Assembly (NCBI GenBank): GCA_017745235.1
Contig: JAGHZU010000009.1
Span: 124,001-188,000, forward strand
Source of the DNA: Caulobacter sp.
Lineage (GTDB): Bacteria > Pseudomonadota > Alphaproteobacteria > Caulobacterales > Caulobacteraceae
Length of the DNA: 64,000 nt
Direction: 5' to 3'
Positions 18,364 to 28,280 of the stretch are shown here, in pieces; the stretch's first letter is position 1; each line of letters begins with the position of its first letter. A program made the translations under genes and the position numbers. A model generated the notes under the pieces. The model was not told where the DNA came from. It was given only the letters and a program-made list of their open reading frames with translations, and searched no databases.

Positions 18364-19223
18364 GCGACGCCTTCCTGGGCCCAGGCCACGACGATCTGGC
18401 GCTGCTCGCCCAGCTTCTCGATGCCGAGGCGGATCTCGTCGCCGGCCTTCAGGTAGACGGGCTCGGGCTTCTGGCCCATGCCGACGCCGGGCGGGGTGCC
18501 GGTGGTGATGAGATCGCCCGGCTCAAGGGTCATGAACTCGCTGATGTACGAGACCAGCTTGCTGATCGGGAAGATCATGGTCCTGGACGAGCCGTCCTGC
18601 TTGCGCTGGCCGTTGACGTCCAGCCACATGCCGAGGTTCTGCGGGTCGCCCACCTCGTCGGAGGTGACGATCCAGGGGCCGACCGGGCCGAAGGTGTCGC
18701 AGCCCTTGCCCTTGTCCCAGGTGCCGCCGCGCTCGATCTGGAAGGCGCGCTCGGAGACGTCGTTGATCAGCACGTAGCCGGCGACGTGGTCCAGGGCCTT
18801 GTCCTCGGAGACGTAGCGGGCGCGCGAGCCGATCACCACGCCCAGTTCCACCTCCCAGTCGGTCTTCAGCGAGCCCTTGGGCAGCATCACCGGATCGTTG
18901 GGACCGGTCAGGCAGCTGACGGCCTTGGTGAACAGCACGGGCTCCTCGGGGATCGGCAGGTTCGACTCGGCGGCGTGGTCGGCGAAGTTCAGGCCCACGG
19001 CGATGAACTTGGAGACCCCGTTGACCGGTACGCCGTAGCGGGGCGAGCCCTCGACGACGGGCAGCAGGGCCACGTCCAGGCCGGCCAGTTCGGCCAGGCC
19101 CGCGGGGGTGAGGGTCTCGCCGGTGATGTCGGAGATCACGCCCGACAGGTCGCGGATCTTGCCGTCCTTGTCGAGCAGGCCGGGTTTCTCGGCCCCCTTG
19201 GGGCCGTAGCGCAGGAGTTTCAT
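18360..19223 (-). CDS. FAH-family 2,4-diketo-3-deoxy-L-rhamnonate hydrolase (LRA6-like)
   Basis: 287 residues of the fumarylacetoacetate hydrolase family. Catalytic and metal residues are present: His83 (NFADHAAES), Glu124 and Glu126 (DWEVELGVV) and Asp155 (INDVSERA). Such C-C hydrolases split 2,4-diketo acids; here the predicted products are pyruvate and L-lactate (step 5). Often annotated as ureidoglycolate lyase, but the neighbours argue for the rhamnose role. Starts behind GGGAGG and ends with ATGA overlap into the SDR gene. Confidence 0.88.
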   Translation of the reverse strand: MKLLRYGPKGAEKPGLLDKDGKIRDLSGVISDITGETLTPAGLAELAGLDVALLPVVEGSPRYGVPVNGVSKFIAVGLNFADHAAESNLPIPEEPVLFTKAVSCLTGPNDPVMLPKGSLKTDWEVELGVVIGSRARYVSEDKALDHVAGYVLINDVSERAFQIERGGTWDKGKGCDTFGPVGPWIVTSDEVGDPQNLGMWLDVNGQRKQDGSSRTMIFPISKLVSYISEFMTLEPGDLITTGTPPGVGMGQKPEPVYLKAGDEIRLGIEKLGEQRQIVVAWAQEGVA

Positions 19224-19245
19224 GGGGAGGAAACCTCGAAGGGAA

Positions 19246-20424
19246 TTAGCGGGCGTAAGGCCGGTGCAGACCGACCTCGCGATTGAGTTCGACGCCGAAG
19301 CCCGGCGCGTCGGAGAGCTTGAGCTTGCCGTTCACCGGCACGGGCTCGCCGATCAGCTGGGGGTGGAACATCGGGACCACCTCGTCGGCCTTGGGCGCCA
19401 TCATCAGGAACTCGGCGAACGGGCTGTTATGGCGGGTGATGACGAAGTGGTAGCTGTAGACGCTGGAGCCGTGCGGGATGCACAGCACGCCGCGGCTGTC
19501 GGCCAGGTTCGAGATCTTGATGATCTCGGTCATGCCGCCGCACCAGCCCACGTCCGGCTGGATGATGTCGCAGCAGTCCATCTCCAGCAGCATGCGGAAG
19601 CCCCAGCGGGTGGCCTCGTGCTCGCCGGTGGTGACCAGCATGCCCTTGGGGGCGTTCTTCTTCAGGTCGCGATAGCCCCAGTAGTCGTCGGGGCTCAGGG
19701 CTTCCTCGATCCACTTGAGACCATATTCATGAGCCTTGTGGGCCAGCTTGACGGCGTAGTTCAGGTCCAGCGACATCCAGCAGTCGAACATCAGCCAGAA
19801 GTCCTCGCCGCAGCGCTCGCGCATGGTCGCCAGCTCCTCGAGGTTTCTGCGCAGGCCTTCCTCGCCCTCGGCCGGGCCGTGGTGCAGGGGCATCTTGCCG
19901 CCGATGAAGCCCATCTGCTTGGCCAGGTCCGGGCGCGCGCCCGTCGCGTAGAAGGTCAGCTCGTCGCGGACCTTGCCGCCCAGCAGGTGATAGACCGGCT
20001 CCTGGCGCAGCTTGCCCAGCAGATCCCACAGCGCCAGATCCACGCCCGAGATGGCGTTCACCACCAGGCCCTTGCGGCCGTAGTACTGGGTGGAGAAATA
20101 CATCTGGTCCCAGATCTTCTCGACCTCGGTCGGGTCGCGGCCTTCCAGGAAGCGGGCCAGGTGCTTCTCGACGATGTAGGCGGCCGGCTCGCCGCCGGTG
20201 GTCACCGCAAAGCCGATCACCCCGTTGTCGGCCTCGATTTCCACGACCAGCGTGCCCAGCACGTTGATGCCGAAGCTCTGGCGGCTCTGGCGGTATTCGG
20301 GATAGCGCGACATCGGGGTGGCGATGTGGTCGTCGATCCAGTGGCCGTCGCCCTGGTCGTGGTAGTCGGCCCCGCCGCCGCGGACGACATAGGCGCGGAC
20401 CGCCTTGATCTTCGGAAAACTCAT
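19246..20424 (-). CDS. rhmD: L-rhamnonate dehydratase (enolase superfamily)
   Basis: 392 residues. Enolase-superfamily dehydratase with the long RhmD signatures [18 protein letters not shown] and [20 protein letters not shown]. The metal ligands Asp214, Glu240 and Glu268 and the catalytic His318 ([12 protein letters not shown]) are in place. It removes water from L-rhamnonate to give 2-keto-3-deoxy-L-rhamnonate (step 3). ATG 20424 is preceded by GGGAGG; a TTG three codons earlier is less likely. First gene of the five-gene minus-strand operon, reading away from the IclR gene. Confidence 0.95.
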   Translation of the reverse strand: MSFPKIKAVRAYVVRGGGADYHDQGDGHWIDDHIATPMSRYPEYRQSRQSFGINVLGTLVVEIEADNGVIGFAVTTGGEPAAYIVEKHLARFLEGRDPTEVEKIWDQMYFSTQYYGRKGLVVNAISGVDLALWDLLGKLRQEPVYHLLGGKVRDELTFYATGARPDLAKQMGFIGGKMPLHHGPAEGEEGLRRNLEELATMRERCGEDFWLMFDCWMSLDLNYAVKLAHKAHEYGLKWIEEALSPDDYWGYRDLKKNAPKGMLVTTGEHEATRWGFRMLLEMDCCDIIQPDVGWCGGMTEIIKISNLADSRGVLCIPHGSSVYSYHFVITRHNSPFAEFLMMAPKADEVVPMFHPQLIGEPVPVNGKLKLSDAPGFGVELNREVGLHRPYAR

Positions 20425-20470
20425 CGACGCCAACCTCCCAACCCGACAGACCGACGTTCTTTGCCCATCT

Positions 20471-20487
20471 GTTTCATATATTGAAAC
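20471..20487. promoter_or_regulatory. Operator-like palindrome 1 upstream of rhmD
   Basis: GTTTCA-TATAT-TGAAAC, perfect 6-bp arms, 46 bp upstream of the rhmD start. It shares the TTCATAT..TGAA core with the second site next to the IclR start. Probable IclR-type operator for the catabolic operon. Confidence 0.65.
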
Positions 20488-20519
20488 GGGGCTGGTGAGA
20501 CCGGCGGCGAAGCGGCAGA

Positions 20520-20542
20520 ATGACCGCCAAATCGCCGGTCAT
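20520..20542. promoter_or_regulatory. Third dyad in the rhmD/IclR divergent region
   Basis: ATGACCG, nine unpaired bases, CGGTCAT: perfect 7-bp arms with 16-bp centre-to-centre spacing. It differs in sequence from the two TTCATA sites, so it may serve another regulator or form part of the promoter. Confidence 0.35.
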
Positions 20543-20552
20543 CGCACCTGGA

Positions 20553-20569
20553 CTTTCATATTATGAAGG
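20553..20569. promoter_or_regulatory. Operator-like palindrome 2 upstream of the IclR gene
   Basis: CTTTCATATTATGAAGG, containing the perfect dyad TTCATA-T-TATGAA, ending 13 bp before the IclR start. Similar in core and length to the site at 20471; binding here would give autoregulation. Confidence 0.6.
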
Positions 20570-20582
20570 ATATGTCTAAAGA

Positions 20583-21398
20583 ATGGAACGAAAGGCGTCA
20601 ATCGAGGCGAAGGCCGCCGCGGAAGCTGACGGCAAGCCGTCGGGCAGCCAGACTCTGCTGCGCGGCCTGGATGTCATCGAGAAGGTCGCCGAGGGGCCAA
20701 TCAGCCTGGCGGACCTGGCCGAGAGCCTGGGCCTGACCCGCAGCACGACCTACCGCCTGGCCGCCGCCCTGGTGGACCGCCGCATGCTGGTGCTGCGCCC
20801 CCGCGAGGGTTACGCCCTGGGGCCCAAGCTGCTTGAGCTGGGTTACAGCGCGCGCGAGCAGATGCACCTGCCGCAGGTGGCGCGCCCGTACCTGGAGCAG
20901 CTGTCGGCCGCGACCAGCGACACCGTGCACCTGGGCGTTCTGGAGGGCGACGAGGCCCTTTACCTGGACAAGGTGCCGGGCCGCCGCCGGGTGGAAATCG
21001 GCTCGCGGATCGGCGAGCGCCAGCCGCTGTCGTCGACGGGCCTGGGCAAGGCCCTCATCCTCGACATGGACGAGGAGCGCTGGAAGCAGCTGTTCACCGC
21101 CGAGGCGGGGCCCCGGGCGGTCGGTCTGCCGGTCTGGCTGGAGCGCATGCGCGGCTACGCCGCCGCCGGCCACGCCTACGACCTGGAAGAGAACGAGGAC
21201 CAGATCCGCTGCGTCGCCGCGCCCATCCGGGGCGTGGACGGCCACACCGTCGGGGCCATCAGCCTGTCGAGCGCCGCTCAATACATGGACGACGCCCGAA
21301 TGGAGAGCCTGTCGACCGAGGTTCGCGCCTGCGCCGAAGCCATCAGTCGGGAGCTGGGCTGGAGCGAACGCGTCCAGCGACCCCGGTCCAAACGCTAG
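20583..21398 (+). CDS. IclR-family regulator of the rhamnose genes
   Basis: 271 residues. Winged HTH at ~22-85 (TLLRGLDVIEKVAEGPISLADLAESLGLTRSTTYRLAAAL) and an IclR effector domain at ~95-260 (PLSSTGLGKALILDMDEE). It separates the two divergent arms of the pathway and begins the plus-strand operon with the two dehydrogenases. The likely inducer is an L-rhamnose pathway intermediate (inference). Confidence 0.93.
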   Translation: MERKASIEAKAAAEADGKPSGSQTLLRGLDVIEKVAEGPISLADLAESLGLTRSTTYRLAAALVDRRMLVLRPREGYALGPKLLELGYSAREQMHLPQVARPYLEQLSAATSDTVHLGVLEGDEALYLDKVPGRRRVEIGSRIGERQPLSSTGLGKALILDMDEERWKQLFTAEAGPRAVGLPVWLERMRGYAAAGHAYDLEENEDQIRCVAAPIRGVDGHTVGAISLSSAAQYMDDARMESLSTEVRACAEAISRELGWSERVQRPRSKR

Positions 21399-21437
21399 AC
21401 AAGAAGACGCCGGGACGGCCCGGCCGGGAGAAGACGT

Positions 21438-22199
21438 ATGTTGCTGAGGGACAAGGTTGTTCTGGTCACGGGCGCTTCGGGCGGGATCGGTAAGGCCGCC
21501 GCCATCGGCGCGGCCCGCCACGGCGCGGACGTGGCCATCAACTACCACGGCGACGACGCGGGGGCGGCCGACGCGGCCGCCCAGATCGAGGCGCTGGGCC
21601 GCCGGGCGATCACGGTGAAGGGCGACGTGGCCGAAGCCGCCACGGCGCCGGCCTTCGTCCAGGCGGCGGTGGAGGCGTTCGGCAGGATCGACGTCTTCGT
21701 CAACAACGCCGGGATCTGCCCGTTCCACAGCTTCCTCGACATGCCGGCCGAGACGATGGAACGGACCATGCGGGTGAACCTGCACGGGGCGTTCTACATG
21801 GTGCAGGCGGCGGCCAACCAGATGGTGGCCCAGGGCCACGGCGGCTCGATCATCGCCGTAAGCTCGATCAGCGCCCTGGTGGGCGGCGGCATGCAGACCC
21901 ACTACACGCCGACCAAGGCGGGCGTGAATTCGCTGATGCAGTCCACGGCCATCGCCCTGGGTCCGCACGGCATTCGCTGCAACGCGGTGCTGCCGGGCAC
22001 GATCGAGACGGCGATCAACAAGGAAGACCTGGCCGACCAGAAGAAGCGCGCGTACATGGCCGGCCGCATCCCGCTGGGCCGCCTGGGCGAGCCCGACGAC
22101 CTGGCCGGACCGATCGTGTTCCTGGCCTCGGACCTGGCGCGCTACGTGACCGGCGCGGCGCTGCTGGTCGATGGCGGCGCCTTCGTGAACCTGCAGTAG
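21438..22199 (+). CDS. SDR: L-rhamnose 1-dehydrogenase (LRA1-like)
   Basis: 253 residues. Classical [11 protein letters not shown] at 11-18, NNAG at 89-92, catalytic Ser142/143, Tyr156 and Lys160 (YTPTK). It is the only sugar-dehydrogenase candidate in the cluster and supplies step 1, L-rhamnose to L-rhamnono-gamma-lactone. The lone DYAG-type coenzyme loop could not be read for NAD versus NADP preference. It lies between the IclR gene and lldD on the same strand. Confidence 0.85.
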   Translation: MLLRDKVVLVTGASGGIGKAAAIGAARHGADVAINYHGDDAGAADAAAQIEALGRRAITVKGDVAEAATAPAFVQAAVEAFGRIDVFVNNAGICPFHSFLDMPAETMERTMRVNLHGAFYMVQAAANQMVAQGHGGSIIAVSSISALVGGGMQTHYTPTKAGVNSLMQSTAIALGPHGIRCNAVLPGTIETAINKEDLADQKKRAYMAGRIPLGRLGEPDDLAGPIVFLASDLARYVTGAALLVDGGAFVNLQ

Positions 22200-22203
22200 C
22201 GCG

Positions 22204-23334
22204 ATGATCGTCTCCTCGACCACCGACTTCCGCGAGGCCGCCCGCCGCAAGCTGCCGCGCTTCCTGTTCGACTACATCGACGGGGGCGCCTACGCCGAGC
22301 GGACCCTGGAGCGCAACGTCTCAGACCTGGCCGACCTGGCCTTGCGCCAGCGGGTGCTGAAGGACGTCTCGCGCGTCTCGACCGCCACCACCCTGTTCGG
22401 CGTGGAGCAGGCCCTGCCGGTGGCCCTGGCCCCGGTCGGGCTGACGGGCATGTACGCCCGCCGGGGCGAGGTTCAGGCGGCGCGGGCGGCGGCGGCCAAG
22501 GGCGTACCGCTGTGCCTGTCGACAGTGTCGGTGTGCGACGTCGACGAGGTGGCCCGCGCCAGCAGCGCGCCGATCTGGTTCCAGCTCTACGTGCTGCGCG
22601 ACCGGGGCTTCATGCGCGACTTGCTGGCCCGCGCCCAGGCGGCCGGGGCGACCACCCTGGTGTTCACGGTCGACATGCCCGTGCCCGGCGCCCGCTATCG
22701 CGACGCCCATTCGGGCATGAGCGGGCCCAACGCCGCCTTCCGCCGCGTGGCGCAGGCCATGGGCCGCCCAGCCTGGGCGTGGGACGTGGGCGTGATGGGA
22801 CGGCCCCACACCCTGGGCAACGTGGCCCCGGTGCTGAAGGGCGGCACGGGCCTGGAGGACTTCATGGGCTGGCTGGGGGCCAACTTCGACCCCTCGATCC
22901 AGTGGAAGGACCTGGACTGGATCCGCCAGGCCTGGAAGGGCCCGCTGGTCATCAAGGGCGTGCTCGATCCCGAGGACGCCCGGGCCGCCGCCGACATCGG
23001 CGCCGACGGCGTGGTGGTGTCCAACCATGGCGGGCGGCAACTGGATGGCGTGCTGTCGTCCGCGCGAGCCTTGCCGGCCATCGCCGAGGCGGTGGGCGAT
23101 CGGCTGACGGTGCTGGCCGACAGCGGCGTGCGCTCGGGCCTGGACGTGGTGCGGATGCTGGCCCTGGGCGCCAAGGGCGTCCTGCTGGGCCGGGCCTTCG
23201 TCTACGCCCTGGCCGCGCGCGGCGGTCCCGGCGTGACCCAGCTGCTCGACCTGATCGAGAAGGAAATGCGCGTGGCCATGGCCCTGACCGGGGTCAACAG
23301 CGTGGCCGAGATCGACCGCTCGATCCTGGCCTGA
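22204..23334 (+). CDS. lldD: FMN-dependent L-lactate dehydrogenase
   Basis: 376 residues of the FMN alpha-hydroxyacid dehydrogenase family. Signatures: [13 protein letters not shown] near the N-terminus, [15 protein letters not shown], Lys251 ([11 protein letters not shown]), and the active-site [10 protein letters not shown] with His275 and Arg278. It oxidises L-lactate to pyruvate and passes electrons to the quinone pool at the membrane. It starts 4 nt after the SDR stop. In this cluster it explains the fate of the L-lactate released by the diketo-acid hydrolase. Confidence 0.92.
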   Translation: MIVSSTTDFREAARRKLPRFLFDYIDGGAYAERTLERNVSDLADLALRQRVLKDVSRVSTATTLFGVEQALPVALAPVGLTGMYARRGEVQAARAAAAKGVPLCLSTVSVCDVDEVARASSAPIWFQLYVLRDRGFMRDLLARAQAAGATTLVFTVDMPVPGARYRDAHSGMSGPNAAFRRVAQAMGRPAWAWDVGVMGRPHTLGNVAPVLKGGTGLEDFMGWLGANFDPSIQWKDLDWIRQAWKGPLVIKGVLDPEDARAAADIGADGVVVSNHGGRQLDGVLSSARALPAIAEAVGDRLTVLADSGVRSGLDVVRMLALGAKGVLLGRAFVYALAARGGPGVTQLLDLIEKEMRVAMALTGVNSVAEIDRSILA

Positions 23335-23577
23335 GCCGGGAAGGCCGCAGCCTGCTGGCAAATAGCCGGCCGCCTAGCGCGCGACGCTCCATCCGCCCAC
23401 AAGCGGGCGCAGGATTGTACGCCGCCCGTCGGCGGCGGAGTAGGCCCCTGGCCATCCGGGGGCTTCGCGTGGCGCGGAGCAGGATCGCCCCCTTTCAGAA
23501 CGTACATCTCTAGGCGAGCGGGCCTCTCGCCGGGGCCCAGCAGCGATGATCTCATCCTCGGCGCGTACGAGTCGTTT
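23335..23577. other. Spacer between the rhamnose cluster and the copper island
   Basis: 243 bp without a convincing gene. It holds GC-rich short inverted repeats but no T-tract terminator. It marks the left edge of the copper genes; no integrase, tRNA or target-site duplication was seen. Confidence 0.5.
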
Positions 23578-26500
23578 TCAAATTTTGCCCAAGCTGTATC
23601 TCGGTTGGGCTGTGGTGAGGGAAGCGTCATGGTCGACAGGTTTGGCGCGCCGCCTCAGCAGCAGGTATCCAGCCGGGATCACAAACATCGAAAGCAGCGG
23701 CGCGGTGAGCATCCCACCGATCATCGGAGCAGCAATACGGCTCATCACCTCCGAGCCCGCGCCATGCCCCCCGACGATCGGTGCCAGGCCCGCCAGGATC
23801 ACGGCCACGGTCATGGCCTTGGGGCGGACGCGCAGCAGCGCGCCTTCGCGAATGGCCGCCTCGACTTGATCGGACGTCGGGTTGGGTCCCAGCGCCTCCA
23901 TGGCTTGCTTGAGATAGATGAGCATCACTACGCCGAACTCCGCCGATACCCCGGCCAGGGCGATGAAGCCGACGCCGGTGGCCACGGATTGGTGGAAGCC
24001 CGCCAGGTAGAGCGTCCAGATCCCGCCGGTCAGGGCGAAGGGCAGCGTCGCCATGATCAGCCCGGCTTCGTCGAAACGGCGGAAGATGACGTAGAGCAGC
24101 ACGAAGATGATCAGCAGGGTGGCCGGCACGACGATCTTCAGCCGGTCGGCCGCTCGCTGCAGATATTCGAACTGGCCTGAATAGGAGATGCTGACGCCAG
24201 GCGAGAGCCGCACCTTCTGGCTGATCGCCTGGCGCAGGTCGCCGACCACGGAGGCCAAGTCCCGCCCTCGCACGTCGACATAAACCCAGGTCGTCGGCCG
24301 CCCGTTCTCACTTTTGAGCATCGGCGGGCCATCGGCGATCTCAACGTCGGCGACCGTTCCCAAGGTGATCTGGGCGCCGCCTGGGGTGAGCACCGGAAGG
24401 GTGCGCAGTCCCTCCAGGCTGTCGCGCAGCTCACGCGGATAGCGGACGCTGATCGGGTAGCGCGCCAGGCCCTCGACCGTCTGGCCAATGGTTTCGCCGC
24501 CGATCGCGCCGGAGACGATCGATTGAACGTCTTCGATGTTCAGGCCGAACCGAGCCGCGGCGGCGCGGTCGATGCGGACATCGACGTAGCGCCCGCCGGT
24601 CAGGCGCTCGGCCAGGGCCGAGCTGACCCCGGGCACATCCTTGGCGGCAGTTTCGACCTCGCGAGCTATGCGGTCGAGTTCGGCCAGGCTGGACCCCGAC
24701 ACCTTGACCCCGATCGGGCTCTTGATGCCGGTGGCCAGCATGTCGATGCGATTGCGGATCGGCGGCACCCAGACATTGGTCAGGCCGGGCACGCGGACGC
24801 GCCGGTCCAGCTCGGCGACCAGCTTGTCGGGCGTCATGCCGGGACGCCATTGGTCGCGCGGCTTGAAGCGGATGGTGGTCTCGAACATCTCCAGCGGCGC
24901 GGGATCGGTGGCGCTCTCGGCCCGGCCGGCCTTGCCGAACACGCTCTCGACTTCTGGCACGGTCTTGATCATCCGGTCTGTCTGCTGGAGCAGCTGTCCG
25001 GCCTTGGCCGCCGACAGGCCCGGCAGGGCCGAGGGCATGTAGAGCAGGTCGCCTTCGTCCATGTTGGGCATGAACTCCCCGCCCAGGTGCGCCAGCGGCC
25101 AGGCCGTGGTGGCGAAGGCCAGCAGCGCAATCAGCAGGGTGGCTCTGGGCCGGCGCATCATCCGATCCAGCAGCGGGCGATAGGCGGCTGTCAGCACGCG
25201 GTTGATCGGATTGGCGGCCTCGTCAGGGATTCGCCCGCGGATCAGATAGCCCATCAGCACAGGGATCAGGGTCACCGACAGGATGGCCGCCGCCGCCATG
25301 GCGTAGGTCTTGGTGAAGGCCAGCGGACGGAAGAGGCGGCCCTCTTGGGCTTGCAGGGTGAAGACCGGGATGAACGACAGGGTGATGATCAGGAGGCTGA
25401 AGAAGAGCGCCGGACCGACCTCGGCCGCCGCCTCGGTGATCACGCTCCAGCGGGTCTCGCCGTCGAGGGACTGGCCGGGGTGCTCATGCGTCCAGCGTTC
25501 CAGCTTCTTGTGGGCGTTCTCGATCATCACCACGGCCGCGTCGACCATGGCCCCGATGGCGATGGCGATGCCGCCCAGCGACATGATGTTGGCGTCGACG
25601 CCTTGGCTCTTCATCACCAGGAAGGCCGCCAGAACGCCCAGGGGCAACGATATGATCGCCACCAGGGCCGAGCGCAGGTGGCCCAGGAAGAGCGCGCAGA
25701 CCAGGGCGACGACCAGGAATTCCTCGGCGAGCTTGCCCGTCAGATTATGGACGGCGCGATCGATCAGGGCCGAGCGGTCGTAGGTGGTGACCACCTCGAC
25801 GCCGGGCGGCAGGCTTTTCTGCAGTTCGGCCAGCTTGGCCTTCACCGCCGCGATGGTCGTGCGGGCGTTCTCGCCAGATCGCAGGATCACGACCCCGCCG
25901 GCGACTTCGCCCTGGCCGTTGAGCTCGGCGACGCCGCGCCGCATCTCCGGCCCGACCTGGATCGTGGCGACGTCGCCCAGGCGCACCGGGACGCCGCCGG
26001 TCGCCGTTCTCAGCGGCACGGCCTGAAAGTCCTCGATCGTCTTCAGGTAGCCGGTGGCGCGGACCATGTATTCGGCCTCGCCCAGTTCCAGCACCGAGCC
26101 GCCGGTCTCGGAATTGGCCGCCTTCAGCGCGGCGACCACCTGCTGGTGGGTGACGCCTAAGCTGGCCAGCTTCTGAGGATCGAGGACCACCTGATGCTGC
26201 CGGACCATGCCGCCGATCGCCGAAACCTCGGCCACCCCCGGCAGGGTCTTGAGCTCGTAGCGCAGGAACCAGTCCTGAAGGGACCGCAACTGGCTGAGGT
26301 CATGGCCGCCAGTCTTGTCGACCAGCGCATATTCGAAGACCCAGCCGACCCCGGTGGCGTCGGGGCCGAGCGCCGGACGCGCGCTTTCGGGCAGGCGGGA
26401 CTGGACCTGGTTGAGATACTCCAGGACGCGGGAGCGCGCCCAGTAGAGGTCGGTCTTGTCGTCGAAGATCACGTAGACGAAGCTGTCGCCGAAGAACGAG

Positions 26501-26754
26501 TAGCCGCGCACGGTTTTTGCCCCGGGGACCGAGAGCATGGTGGTGGCCAGGGGATAGGTGACCTGGTTCTCGACGAGCTGCGGCGCCTGGCCCGGATAGC
26601 TGGTGCGGATGATCACCTGGGTGTCGGAGAGGTCGGGCAAGGCGTCGATCGAGGTCGAGCGGACGGCCAGGCTTCCGGCCACGATCAGGGCCAAGGCTCC
26701 CAGCAGCACGAAGAAGCGGTTGGAGACCGACCAGCGGATCAGGGCGGCGATCAT
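23578..26754 (-). CDS. cusA: Copper/silver RND efflux pump CusA
   Basis: 1058 residues of the heavy-metal efflux RND family. Twelve transmembrane segments in the usual 1 + 5 + 1 + 5 layout with two large periplasmic loops. N-terminal [22 protein letters not shown] and transmembrane 4 [22 protein letters not shown] match the Cu(I)/Ag(I) group (HME4), which has GAMVDA where CzcA-type pumps have a different charged motif. Uses proton motive force to export monovalent copper through CusBC. Its ATG overlaps the cusB stop (ATGA). Last gene of the minus-strand operon. Confidence 0.95.
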   Translation of the reverse strand: MIAALIRWSVSNRFFVLLGALALIVAGSLAVRSTSIDALPDLSDTQVIIRTSYPGQAPQLVENQVTYPLATTMLSVPGAKTVRGYSFFGDSFVYVIFDDKTDLYWARSRVLEYLNQVQSRLPESARPALGPDATGVGWVFEYALVDKTGGHDLSQLRSLQDWFLRYELKTLPGVAEVSAIGGMVRQHQVVLDPQKLASLGVTHQQVVAALKAANSETGGSVLELGEAEYMVRATGYLKTIEDFQAVPLRTATGGVPVRLGDVATIQVGPEMRRGVAELNGQGEVAGGVVILRSGENARTTIAAVKAKLAELQKSLPPGVEVVTTYDRSALIDRAVHNLTGKLAEEFLVVALVCALFLGHLRSALVAIISLPLGVLAAFLVMKSQGVDANIMSLGGIAIAIGAMVDAAVVMIENAHKKLERWTHEHPGQSLDGETRWSVITEAAAEVGPALFFSLLIITLSFIPVFTLQAQEGRLFRPLAFTKTYAMAAAAILSVTLIPVLMGYLIRGRIPDEAANPINRVLTAAYRPLLDRMMRRPRATLLIALLAFATTAWPLAHLGGEFMPNMDEGDLLYMPSALPGLSAAKAGQLLQQTDRMIKTVPEVESVFGKAGRAESATDPAPLEMFETTIRFKPRDQWRPGMTPDKLVAELDRRVRVPGLTNVWVPPIRNRIDMLATGIKSPIGVKVSGSSLAELDRIAREVETAAKDVPGVSSALAERLTGGRYVDVRIDRAAAARFGLNIEDVQSIVSGAIGGETIGQTVEGLARYPISVRYPRELRDSLEGLRTLPVLTPGGAQITLGTVADVEIADGPPMLKSENGRPTTWVYVDVRGRDLASVVGDLRQAISQKVRLSPGVSISYSGQFEYLQRAADRLKIVVPATLLIIFVLLYVIFRRFDEAGLIMATLPFALTGGIWTLYLAGFHQSVATGVGFIALAGVSAEFGVVMLIYLKQAMEALGPNPTSDQVEAAIREGALLRVRPKAMTVAVILAGLAPIVGGHGAGSEVMSRIAAPMIGGMLTAPLLSMFVIPAGYLLLRRRAKPVDHDASLTTAQPRYSLGKI

Positions 26755-28280
26755 GCGCCACCGCCGATCTTGGTGATGCGTCGCACCGTCGGGCCTGCGG
26801 GCGGCTGGTCAAATCCGAATCTGACCTGGTCGCCGGTCTTGAGTCCCTTCAGCAGAGCCGGGTCGACGCGGAAGGTCATGGTCATCGGCGGCCAGCCGAT
26901 CGCCGGCACCGGCCCGTGCGAAAGGGTCACTCCGTCCTGGGTGACTTGTTCGATGCGGCCGGTGGTCTCCAGAAGGGCTGGCTTGGCGGGCTGCAGGGAG
27001 GGCGCCGCCATCGGCTTCGCCGTGGACATGCCGCCCGACGGCGCGAGCGGGTTCGCCACAGGCAGCGGACGCACCTGCAAGCCGGCGAGGCTGGCTTCGG
27101 AGTCGACGAGGAATTGGCCCGACGCGACGATCCTCTGGCCTGCCGCCAATCCGGCCAGGATTTCTGTCTGACCGCCAGCCTCGCGGCCCGTCCGAACCTC
27201 GACGGCCTGGTAGCGGCCGCCGTCCATGGCGAGCATCACCACAGCGCGCGTCCCGGTGCGGATGACCGCCTCGGACGGGGCGAGCAGCGCCGGGCGGCTG
27301 GTCGCGTCGAACGAAACCGTCGCGAACATGCCGGGCTTGAGGCGACCGTCACGGTTGGGAAGCTCGATGCGCGCCTGCAAGGTCCGGCTGTCGCCCTGGG
27401 CCTGTGGCAGCACGGCCTGGATCGTCCCGCGCACGGTTTCGCCCGGATAGGCGGCCAGGCTGACGCCGACCCCCTGGCCGGGCCGCAACTGGCTGGCCTG
27501 GGCTTCGGGAACAGCGGCCGTGATCCAGACTTTCGAGAGCCCGTTGATCTCGGCCAGGGTCTGGCCCATCGCCACCGTCATGCCGAAGCGCACATCGAGC
27601 TTGGACACCAACCCGCCCAGCGGCGCGGTGATGGTGATGGTTGTGCGCGCCCGACCATCGCGATCGAGGCCGGCGACTAGGCTGTCGGGCATGCCCAGCA
27701 GATGTAGGCGCTGTCGCGCGGCGGCGGTCAGGGACGCGTCGCCCGTACGCCGAACCGCCAGATATTCGGCCTGGGCGCCGGCCCATTCGGGAACCAGGAG
27801 ATCGGCCAAGGGAGCGCCCGCGGCGATCACGTCGCCGGGGGCGCGACCGTAGACCCGCTGGACAAAGCCGCCGCTGCGGGCCTGGACGATGGCGACATCG
27901 CGCTGGTTGAAATCGACGACGCCCGTGGCGGTCAGGCCGCCGCTCAGGACGCCCTCCTGCACGGTGGCCAAGCGCAGGCCAAGGCTCTGCGTGGCCGACG
28001 GATCGATCCGGACGCCTGTCGGTGCGCCCGCCGCGTCAGCTTCGCCGGCGTATTTCGGGACCAGCTGCATGTCCATGAACGGGGACTTGCCCGGCTTGTC
28101 GAAGTGCTGGGCGGGGACCATCGGGTCGTACCAGTAGAGCACCTTGCGGCGGTCAGCCGGGGCCGGCGACTGAACCTCTCCGGTGGTCAGGCGGGCAAGG
28201 CCGTAGCCAGCAGCCACGCCCAGAACCACCAGGGCCGCGCCGGCGCCGAGCAGCACCTTCGTCGAATAGGGCCGGGTCAT
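26751..28280 (-). CDS. cusB: Periplasmic adaptor CusB with fused CusF domain
   Basis: 509 residues. An N-terminal membrane anchor (~9-30) is followed by a metal-binding segment ([20 protein letters not shown], ~49-68), the hairpin/lipoyl/beta-barrel adaptor body, and a C-terminal CusF-like OB domain (~435-509). That domain keeps all four Cu(I)/Ag(I) ligands with CusF spacing: His455, Trp463, Met466 and Met468 (WPPMTMTF). So the chaperone is carried by the adaptor itself. The start at ATG 28280 overlaps the cusC stop; an upstream extension to 28490 is antisense-like and unsupported. Confidence 0.93.
   Translation of the reverse strand: MTRPYSTKVLLGAGAALVVLGVAAGYGLARLTTGEVQSPAPADRRKVLYWYDPMVPAQHFDKPGKSPFMDMQLVPKYAGEADAAGAPTGVRIDPSATQSLGLRLATVQEGVLSGGLTATGVVDFNQRDVAIVQARSGGFVQRVYGRAPGDVIAAGAPLADLLVPEWAGAQAEYLAVRRTGDASLTAAARQRLHLLGMPDSLVAGLDRDGRARTTITITAPLGGLVSKLDVRFGMTVAMGQTLAEINGLSKVWITAAVPEAQASQLRPGQGVGVSLAAYPGETVRGTIQAVLPQAQGDSRTLQARIELPNRDGRLKPGMFATVSFDATSRPALLAPSEAVIRTGTRAVVMLAMDGGRYQAVEVRTGREAGGQTEILAGLAAGQRIVASGQFLVDSEASLAGLQVRPLPVANPLAPSGGMSTAKPMAAPSLQPAKPALLETTGRIEQVTQDGVTLSHGPVPAIGWPPMTMTFRVDPALLKGLKTGDQVRFGFDQPPAGPTVRRITKIGGGA

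Noticed and set aside
18360..19223. Annotation of the FAH gene as ureidoglycolate lyase
   Set aside because: No purine-catabolism genes nearby; the rhamnose pathway context explains it better.
23202..23630. Minus-strand frame across the lldD end and the cusA end
   Set aside because: Overlaps two real genes, has no family resemblance, and its codons do not look selected.
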